Source: Minisyncoccota bacterium (GTDB taxonomy: Bacteria; Patescibacteriota; Minisyncoccia; Phycocordibacterales; UBA9973). Taken from it: 37,104 nt of DNA. Below, piece by piece: positions 33,148 to 37,104 of the stretch. The notes below the pieces were generated by a model. It saw nothing but the letters and a program-made list of their open reading frames with translations. It ran no database searches and was not told where the DNA came from. The translations under genes were made by a program, and so were the position numbers. The stretch's first letter is position 1, and each line of letters starts with the position of its first letter. Location of the stretch: positions 1 through 37,104 of the forward strand of contig JAIPHX010000007.1 of the NCBI GenBank assembly GCA_021734995.1. Reading direction: 5' to 3'.

Positions 33148-33778
33148 AATGTTTTTTTTCTTTTAAAAAATAAATTCCTAAGTAAGAAAGAGGAGTGTAC
33201 AAAAACCCCAAGAGTACTTTATAGATCCACCATGGAATAATGATTAATACTATTGCTTTTAATGGCATAACCCCCAGGTAAGCAATAACCATAAATATCA
33301 CTGAATCCAATAACTGCGACCATATATTAGAAAGGTTGGATCTCAACCAAAAATATTTATTATTAAATTTATTTTTAAAGAAGAAAAAAGAAAAAACATC
33401 TTGATATTCTGCAATAACAAAGGCCACAAGTGATGCAATTGAAAAACGAACAGAGAGACCAAATATCTGCTCATATCCATCTTTTACCCATAATCCATCT
33501 TTAGACCATGGCATAAGAGCTGATATAATAGAATACATTAAAAATATAATTATACTCACTACTCCTGCAAAAACAAAATTCTTTGCCATTTTTTTCCCAT
33601 AAATTTCACCAATTACATCTGTCATTATAAAAATTATTGGAAAAGAAAAAATAGCTACTGATAAGTGAGTGCCAAACAAAAATGGCATTAATTTTACCCC
33701 TAAAGTATTGGCTGCAAAAAGTGAAGTAACATATATAGCAAGACAAATAAAAATCTTTTTTAAGTTTGGATTATCCAT
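33128..33778 (-). CDS. Queuosine-precursor transporter family protein (VUT/YhhQ)
   Basis: The 216-residue product has about six helices. The family motifs are LGVKLMPFLFGTHLSVAIFSFPIIFIMTDVIGEIYGKK (split here as LGVKLMPFL then SFPIIFIMTDVIGEIYG, about residues 26-63) and LRSNLSNIWSQLLDSVIFMVIAYLG (in the C-terminal half). YhhQ in E. coli imports 7-deazaguanine precursors of queuosine. The family assignment is good, the substrate inferred. It overlaps the CofE-like gene by 20 bases, so the two are probably made together. TTTAAT ends five bases before the ATG, and a hairpin lies upstream. Confidence 0.88.
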   Translation of the reverse strand: MDNPNLKKIFICLAIYVTSLFAANTLGVKLMPFLFGTHLSVAIFSFPIIFIMTDVIGEIYGKKMAKNFVFAGVVSIIIFLMYSIISALMPWSKDGLWVKDGYEQIFGLSVRFSIASLVAFVIAEYQDVFSFFFFKNKFNNKYFWLRSNLSNIWSQLLDSVIFMVIAYLGVMPLKAIVLIIIPWWIYKVLLGFLYTPLSYLGIYFLKEKKHYENTTN

Positions 33779-33841
33779 AGATAATTAAAATTACTAAGTT
33801 AATAATCTGTTCCGACAACAGAAAAAAACCACCAGGTAAAA

Positions 33842-34249
33842 TTAGCATGGATCAAATCCATCTTTTAATAAATTTTCTATTGATAAAAATAATGGCTTGG
33901 GTAAATTATTCCACTCAACCCATTTCCATTCCTCACATTTTTCTGGTTCCCTTATCTCAGGTTCTCCATTTTCCCAATTAGTAATCATAAACAATGTAAC
34001 ATAATGTTTATTTTCTTTATCAAAAATATCATTAGTAAATTTTCCTTTTTCAAAATTACCCACAATCAATCCTGTTTCTTCCTCTACTTCCCTTTGTGCA
34101 CAATCTTCTATTCCTTCTTTAAATTCTAAATGCCCTCCCGGAAATGACCATGTGCCTTCTCCGTGAGAATTTTTCCTCTTCCCTATAAGAACTTTATTAT
34201 CTTTTTTTATAATTACACCAATTCCAATTTTTGGTCTGTTATTTTCCAT
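33842..34249 (-). CDS. Nudix hydrolase, NUDT15/MutT-like
   Basis: The 135-residue product has an intact Nudix box: Gly39, Glu45, and REVEEETGL (residues 53-61) with exact spacing. GVGVIIKKDNKVLIGKRK-like start (here GIGVIIKKDNKVLIGKRK) and WSFPGGHLEF are typical of the MutT/NUDT15 group, which hydrolyses (oxidised) nucleoside triphosphates. Substrate not determined. TATAAT ends exactly six bases before the ATG, and a short palindrome (CAGTAATACTG, 34277-34287) overlaps the -35 position, so this gene probably has its own regulated promoter. Confidence 0.92.
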   Translation of the reverse strand: MENNRPKIGIGVIIKKDNKVLIGKRKNSHGEGTWSFPGGHLEFKEGIEDCAQREVEEETGLIVGNFEKGKFTNDIFDKENKHYVTLFMITNWENGEPEIREPEKCEEWKWVEWNNLPKPLFLSIENLLKDGFDPC

Positions 34250-34255
34250 GACTCA

Positions 34256-34287
34256 ATTATACAATATTTATTTGATCAGTAATACTG
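34256..34287 (-). promoter_or_regulatory. Candidate promoter of the Nudix gene with palindrome at -35
   Basis: Exact TATAAT (34261-34256, minus strand) ends six bases before the ATG. The -35 region (about 34279-34284) is not conserved, but CAGTA-A-TACTG (34277-34287) is an 11-base palindrome covering it, a likely operator position. Confidence 0.5.
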
Positions 34288-34328
34288 AAAGTATGTTTCC
34301 AAAGTAATTTACAGATATAGTAATACCC

Positions 34329-34733
34329 TTATTTGTTTAAAAATGTAACTGTTAGCTGTAAACATGTAGCAAATAACCCCCATAAAAGATAAGGAATGTT
34401 AACATAAACAACCCAACGGAGCGTGGGTACATTGTGCCAGATTGAATACAATGCCCAAATGAGTGTGCCTATAACAAGTAGAATATCAATTGAAGCAAGA
34501 AAATTATTTTTCAAACCAAATTGTATTGGTGTGAAAGCAAAGTTAAAAACAAGATTCAAGGCAAAAGGTAATGCTACTATCCATGGGATTTGCTTAGTAA
34601 ATGCTTTGTAAAAAATAGTACCAAAAGATATAGCAATAATAGCATACAAGACTGTCCACACTGGCCCAAAAAGCCAACTCGGTGGAGCCCATGAAGGTTT
34701 TAATAATTCTGCATATTGTGTTGTCTCATTCAT
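34329..34733 (-). CDS. TspO/MBR family membrane protein
   Basis: The 134-residue product has five predicted helices, as expected for TspO (translocator protein). The family signature is present as KPSWAPPSWLFGPVWTVLY (about residues 12-30), a conserved FALNLVFNFAFTPIQFGL-type second half (about 57-74) with the Asn/Phe pair, then ALYSIWH and the Tyr-rich PYLLWGLFATCLQLTV. TspO binds tetrapyrroles and lipids. It is a single-gene unit. An extended -10 (TGC-TAAAAT, minus strand, 34748-34740) ends six bases before the ATG. Confidence 0.93.
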   Translation of the reverse strand: MNETTQYAELLKPSWAPPSWLFGPVWTVLYAIIAISFGTIFYKAFTKQIPWIVALPFALNLVFNFAFTPIQFGLKNNFLASIDILLVIGTLIWALYSIWHNVPTLRWVVYVNIPYLLWGLFATCLQLTVTFLNK

Positions 34734-34739
34734 AGATTT

Positions 34740-34748
34740 ATTTTAGCA
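34740..34748 (-). promoter_or_regulatory. Candidate extended -10 of tspO, six bases before ATG
   Basis: TGC-TAAAAT on the minus strand ends six bases before the tspO ATG, giving a leaderless spacing. No clear -35. Confidence 0.4.
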
Positions 34749-34801
34749 TGTATATTGCTATATACTATACATGAATAGAATTTTATATATCTTTTAAGAT
34801 A

Positions 34802-35572
34802 CTAACTTTGAATTTGGGCTGGGGGACAGGGGCTCGAACCCCGATTTTTTGGACCAAAACCAAACGTCCTACCATTAGACGATCCCCCAATATTTTTATG
34901 AATTCCTTTAAACCAACCATTGATCTTCCTTACAAAAGAAGAACTATTTCTTACCTGCACACACATAAGACCAAAATAATTTTCAGAGATATTTTTTCTC
35001 TTTGTTTTTATTTTGTTTCTTTTCCAGTAAAGTCTAGAAAAATGGTTTACAGGGAACCCCGTTACTTTTGACCAATATTTCTTTACTTGGTCAACTCTAT
35101 CTTTATGATTTTCATGAAGATATATGCTGAAATATATCATACTTTTTTCTACTTTGCACGCTTTTAGTAACCATACAATAATTAGCTGTATCATATAAGG
35201 ATCCATGTTGCTAAAACTAAAACGAGCACTGGGACACCAAGTTTTCTCTTTTCTTCCCTCCGCCCAATACAAACATACCCCCATTAAAAACAACTCTCGC
35301 TTAGAAATATTCCCAATTTCTTTTAATGCCTTTTCATAAATATCTTTTTGATTTTTAATTCTTTGTTCTTTCCTAGCTAACCCTCCTTTTTTAGAAGCTT
35401 CAATCTTTGCTTGAGTAATTTTTTGTTTTTGTTTTTTGGCAAGTTGTACAGATCTAAGCCAAACAGAAAGAGTAGATTTTGATACTGAGACCAAACTCAA
35501 AATTTGAGAATATGTTTTCCCTTTTTTTCTCAAAAATATTGCTTTCTTTTTTTCTTTATATTTGATGACCAT
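34802..35572 (-). CDS. HTH protein whose reading frame continues through tRNA-Gln
   Basis: The frame is 256 codons. Residues 1-40 contain a helix-turn-helix (GKTYSQILSLVSVSKSTLSVWL, about 18-39, split in part here). A basic linker with KKGGLARKEQRIKNQKDIYE follows, then a domain of about 130 residues with LFLMGVCLYWAEGRKEK, SFSNMDPYMIQLIIVWLLKA and IYFSIYLHENHKD. I recall this layout in CPR proteins that look like HTH plus LAGLIDADG-type regions, but the family is tentative. Residues 228-251 are encoded by the tRNA-Gln gene itself on the same strand, and the stop is 17 bases beyond it. The genuine C-terminus probably ends near residue 227; I cannot tell whether the full product is made. Confidence 0.55.
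   Translation of the reverse strand: MVIKYKEKKKAIFLRKKGKTYSQILSLVSVSKSTLSVWLRSVQLAKKQKQKITQAKIEASKKGGLARKEQRIKNQKDIYEKALKEIGNISKRELFLMGVCLYWAEGRKEKTWCPSARFSFSNMDPYMIQLIIVWLLKACKVEKSMIYFSIYLHENHKDRVDQVKKYWSKVTGFPVNHFSRLYWKRNKIKTKRKNISENYFGLMCVQVRNSSSFVRKINGWFKGIHKNIGGSSNGRTFGFGPKNRGSSPCPPAQIQS
34819..34889 (-). tRNA. tRNA-Gln (anticodon TTG)
   Basis: The 71-base minus-strand gene folds as a canonical cloverleaf: acceptor TGGGGGA/TCCCCCA, D-stem GTCT/GGAC, anticodon stem TTTGG/CCAAA with loop TTTTGGT (anticodon TTG), and T-stem CGGGG/CCCTG with loop TTCGAAC (one G-T pair). A U1-A72 pair and G73 are identity features of bacterial tRNA-Gln. The 3' CCA is not encoded (CCC follows G73). It overlaps the 3' part of the HTH reading frame on the same strand. 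Confidence 0.97.
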
Positions 35573-35602
35573 TAAATCAAATTAGCAACTCAATGGTCGT
35601 CA
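35563..35602. repeat. Inverted repeat around the start of the HTH gene
   Basis: TGATGACCAT (35563-35572) and ATGGTCGTCA (35593-35602) are 10-base arms with nine matches, separated by 20 bases. One arm contains the start codon; the spacer contains the candidate -10. Confidence 0.6.
35579..35587 (-). promoter_or_regulatory. Candidate extended -10 of the HTH gene, six bases before ATG
   Basis: TGC-TAATTT on the minus strand ends six bases before the ATG and lies between the arms of the inverted repeat 35563-35602. Confidence 0.35.
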
Positions 35603-35613
35603 GATTATTTATA

Positions 35614-36651
35614 CTATTCCCCCAACATCTCCACTATTGCCACCTCAAGAGGAAGCTCTGGAATAAATGCATTGTCTATATTTTCATAAGCCTTCAATAA
35701 AATCACTAGGGTACTAGAATTAAACATTTCTTTTGACACCGCTAAACTTTTCAAAAAAACTAGATCGTCTTCGGACAAATCCCCCATCATTTCTTTTTCC
35801 ATTTTTGGAGCATATTTTAAAATAACAGCCATTCTAAATTTTTGTATGACTAACTTTATATACAACTTTAAATCCATTCCTTCCTTTGCTGTTTTTTGGA
35901 TTGTCATTAAAGCTTGCTCAAGGTTTTTCTCTGATATGGCTTGAATAAAATTATTAACAAGTAAGGTTTTAGGAGCTCCTGTAATTTCTTCTATGTCTTC
36001 TCTTTTAATCTTTTTTCCTTTAGAAAAATTTAAAACCTTTTGTAAAATACCAAGAGCATCTCTAAAAGATCCATCTCCTATAATAGCTAAAAGTTCTGCT
36101 GATCCAGCCCCCAACTCAAAGCCTTCTTTCCCAGCAATCTTTAAAAGAATATCTTTTAAGATAGCTTCTGATGGTTTGCGAAAATTGAATACCTGACAAC
36201 GAGAAATAATAGTCTCGGGTACTTTATGAAATTCTGTGGTAGCTAAAATAAAGATTACATGTGCGGGTGGCTCTTCAAGAGTCTTAAGCAAAGCTCCCCA
36301 AGCATCTTTGGAAAGCATGTGTACCTCATCAATGATATACACCTTGTATTTGGAATCAAAAGGAAGTACTCGCACACCATCTCTTAATGTCCTAATATCT
36401 TCGATACCACGATTGGAGGCTGCATCTATCTCATACATATCATTGGTAGATACTCCAAGCTCTTTAGCAAAGATTCTAGCCACAGAAGTCTTTCCTGTGC
36501 CTCTAGAACCCACAAAAAGATAGGCATGTGATACTTTCCCTGCTTCAATAGAGCTTTCCAACACATTTACAATATGATCTTGCCCCTCTACTTCTTTAAA
36601 TATTTGTGGTCTGTATTTCCGATATAAAGCTAAGTTACTTTTTTCTTTCAT
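35614..36651 (-). CDS. dnaX: DNA polymerase III clamp-loader subunit (gamma form), zinc module missing
   Basis: DnaX drives loading of the beta clamp. The AAA+ domain has Walker A GSRGTGKT (residues 48-55), Walker B VYIIDEVH (104-111), ATTEFHK sensor 1 and the SRC arginine-finger motif (150-152). At 345 residues it is a short gamma-like protein, lacking the tau C-terminal domains. The four zinc-binding Cys that normally lie between Walker A and EIDAASN are absent: FAKELGVSTNDMYEIDAASNRG spans residues 61-82 with no Cys. Most of the module is therefore deleted, about 20-25 residues. TATAAT ends exactly six bases before the ATG. Confidence 0.93.
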   Translation of the reverse strand: MKEKSNLALYRKYRPQIFKEVEGQDHIVNVLESSIEAGKVSHAYLFVGSRGTGKTSVARIFAKELGVSTNDMYEIDAASNRGIEDIRTLRDGVRVLPFDSKYKVYIIDEVHMLSKDAWGALLKTLEEPPAHVIFILATTEFHKVPETIISRCQVFNFRKPSEAILKDILLKIAGKEGFELGAGSAELLAIIGDGSFRDALGILQKVLNFSKGKKIKREDIEEITGAPKTLLVNNFIQAISEKNLEQALMTIQKTAKEGMDLKLYIKLVIQKFRMAVILKYAPKMEKEMMGDLSEDDLVFLKSLAVSKEMFNSSTLVILLKAYENIDNAFIPELPLEVAIVEMLGE

Positions 36652-36657
36652 TTGAGT

Positions 36658-36663
36658 ATTATA
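36658..36663 (-). promoter_or_regulatory. Candidate -10 of dnaX, six bases before ATG
   Basis: Exact TATAAT on the minus strand ends six bases before the dnaX ATG; a -35 is not convincing (TTTTGT at 17 spacing). Confidence 0.5.
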
Positions 36664-36748
36664 TCACACCTAGCATTTATACAAAAAAAGCACTTGTTTT
36701 TTGAAGTAAAATACGATACTCTAAGTTTAGAAGAAAGGAGGTGAAATT

Positions 36749-36781
36749 ATGTCTATATTAAAATTAAATAGTTCCAATTAA
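36749..36781 (+). CDS. 10-codon ORF with a very strong Shine-Dalgarno
   Basis: ATG 36749 to TAA 36781 encodes MSILKLNSSN. AAAGGAGGTGA (36734-36744) is a perfect 11-base match to the anti-Shine-Dalgarno region, four bases before the ATG. That is by far the best ribosome-binding site in a window where most genes have none. The ORF is followed after 12 bases by a terminator. The peptide has no membrane or toxin-like feature. Too short to judge by conservation without comparison. Confidence 0.45.
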   Translation: MSILKLNSSN

Positions 36782-36793
36782 TTCATTGCCGGA

Positions 36794-36825
36794 GGGGGTC
36801 AGCAAAAACTGATCCCCGTTTTTTT
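36794..36825 (+). terminator. Terminator after the 10-codon ORF
   Basis: GGGGGTCAG (36794-36802) pairs with CTGATCCCC (36809-36817), one G-T wobble, loop CAAAAA, then GTTTTTTT. The stem is strong and the T-run directly follows. Confidence 0.93.
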
Positions 36826-36827
36826 AT

Positions 36828-36856
36828 TTGACAATATTTATACTACATTATATAAT
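36828..36856 (+). promoter_or_regulatory. Perfect consensus promoter, TTGACA-17-TATAAT
   Basis: Both hexamers match consensus exactly (36828-36833 and 36851-36856) with a 17-base spacer, three bases after the terminator T-run. It drives the small membrane-protein gene at 36899. Shine-Dalgarno AAAGGATG is at about 36887-36893. Confidence 0.93.
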
Positions 36857-36898
36857 AATTTTAAAGTAATTTATTTTTTTAAAATAAAAGGATGTACA

Positions 36899-37096
36899 AT
36901 GAAAAGTTTAGAATTTTTCATTCCCATATTTGTGGGCATATTTTGTATATATATAATATATGCCAGTCCTTCAGATTTTCCTGAAACTTTCGGGAAAATC
37001 GAGATCTACATATCCAGGGGGATAGCATTTATTTGTCTAGTGGCCTTAGCAGGCACTGATGATAACCCTCCTGATGATGATTATGGCGAAGATTAA
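36899..37096 (+). CDS. Small two-helix membrane protein with acidic tail, function unknown
   Basis: The 65-residue product has two hydrophobic segments (about residues 6-23 and 37-51) and an acidic tail rich in Asp and Pro (DDNPPDDDYGED). The start is supported by a Shine-Dalgarno and the perfect promoter upstream. The stop is at 37094-37096 and only eight bases follow, so its terminator is outside the window. No family is recognised. It shares its layout (strong promoter, short two-helix protein, plus strand) with the gene at 599 but not its sequence. Confidence 0.8.
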   Translation: MKSLEFFIPIFVGIFCIYIIYASPSDFPETFGKIEIYISRGIAFICLVALAGTDDNPPDDDYGED

Positions 37097-37104
37097 ATCT
37101 ACCC

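Larger units (their letters stand above)
36725..36825 (+). ncRNA. Short transcript candidate: 16S-tail complement, 10-codon ORF and terminator
   Basis: From about 36712 (weak -10 TACGAT at 36712-36717) to 36825 the segment forms one compact unit. AGAAAGGAGGTGA (36732-36744) is complementary to the conserved bacterial 16S rRNA 3' tail, well beyond the usual 4-6 base Shine-Dalgarno match. A 10-codon ORF and a strong terminator follow. It could be a tiny mRNA, a regulatory leader for the gene at 36899, or an RNA that binds the ribosome. The 3' end is well defined, the 5' end is not. Confidence 0.55.

Noticed and set aside
33808-33822. CTGTTCCGACAACAG as a terminator
   Set aside because: Its five-base stem is followed by A7 on the plus strand and by no T-run on the minus strand, so it is not a terminator in either direction. 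It is left as a hairpin of unknown meaning upstream of the transporter gene.
34781-34805. TATCTTTTAAGATA as terminator for tRNA-Gln
   Set aside because: Stem of five pairs, no T-run; the 3' end of the tRNA transcript is not apparent.
34819-34889. Residues 228-251 of the HTH frame as a real protein domain
   Set aside because: They are the translation of the tRNA-Gln gene, a known kind of database artefact.
1-37104. Recoded UGA (as in Gracilibacteria or Absconditabacteria)
   Set aside because: UGA ends purQ and the 599 gene in the expected places, and no genes need read-through.
1-37104. Integrated prophage or insertion sequence
   Set aside because: No integrase, transposase, terminal inverted repeats or phage structural genes are visible. 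The HTH gene next to the tRNA is the only possible trace of mobility.

Overview
The window is a strongly AT-rich, gene-dense bacterial segment using the standard genetic code (UGA serves as a stop, for example in purQ). Several traits point to a member of the Candidate Phyla Radiation (Patescibacteria), most likely a Parcubacteria-type lineage. These are compact genes, many tiny hypothetical membrane proteins, a cysteine-rich zinc-ribbon protein of a type I associate with these genomes, a short gamma-only DnaX, and few Shine-Dalgarno sequences. The placement is inference; no rRNA is present to test it. Nearly everything lies on the minus strand. The exceptions are rpmA, two small membrane-protein genes and one tiny leader-like transcript.

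Layout. 1-850: the start of a truncated minus-strand membrane-protein gene diverges from rpmA (L27); rpmA has a strong terminator, then comes a small two-helix membrane protein with a near-consensus promoter. 843-24522: a run of closely packed or overlapping minus-strand genes, transcribed from right to left. It begins with an anchored small protein and the oxidative pentose phosphate enzymes (pgl, gnd, zwf). It continues with guaB, purA, purL (PurS fused), purQ, purF, purN, purD, an unannotated kinase-like gene, purK, purE, purM, purC and purB, and ends with an MreD-like protein, PBP2, a small membrane protein, a CtpA-type protease and rplI. The zwf/pgl/gnd products would supply NADPH and pentose phosphate for PRPP, so these genes plausibly serve purine synthesis. 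Every step from PRPP to AICAR, plus IMP to AMP and to XMP, is encoded here. The AICAR-to-IMP steps (purH, or purP/purO) and guaA are absent from the window.

24563-34733: a looser accessory region. It holds a DedA-family protein, a Gmad2-domain lipoprotein-like protein with DoxX, a repeat-bearing coiled-coil protein, an LCM-type methyltransferase, a HIT protein, three Nudix hydrolases and a MazG-like pyrophosphatase. It also holds a large Cys-rich protein with zinc ribbons at both ends, an F420-0:glutamate ligase homologue overlapping a queuosine-precursor (VUT/YhhQ) transporter, and TspO. 34802-37096: an HTH protein whose reading frame runs through a tRNA-Gln gene, dnaX lacking its zinc module, a 10-codon ORF with a very strong Shine-Dalgarno followed by a terminator, and a small membrane protein behind a perfect TTGACA-17-TATAAT promoter.

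The most striking global pattern is that many minus-strand genes have a TATAAT-like -10 box ending only 6-9 bases before the ATG. This suggests leaderless or near-leaderless mRNAs. The plus-strand small genes instead have ordinary promoters, leaders and Shine-Dalgarno sites.
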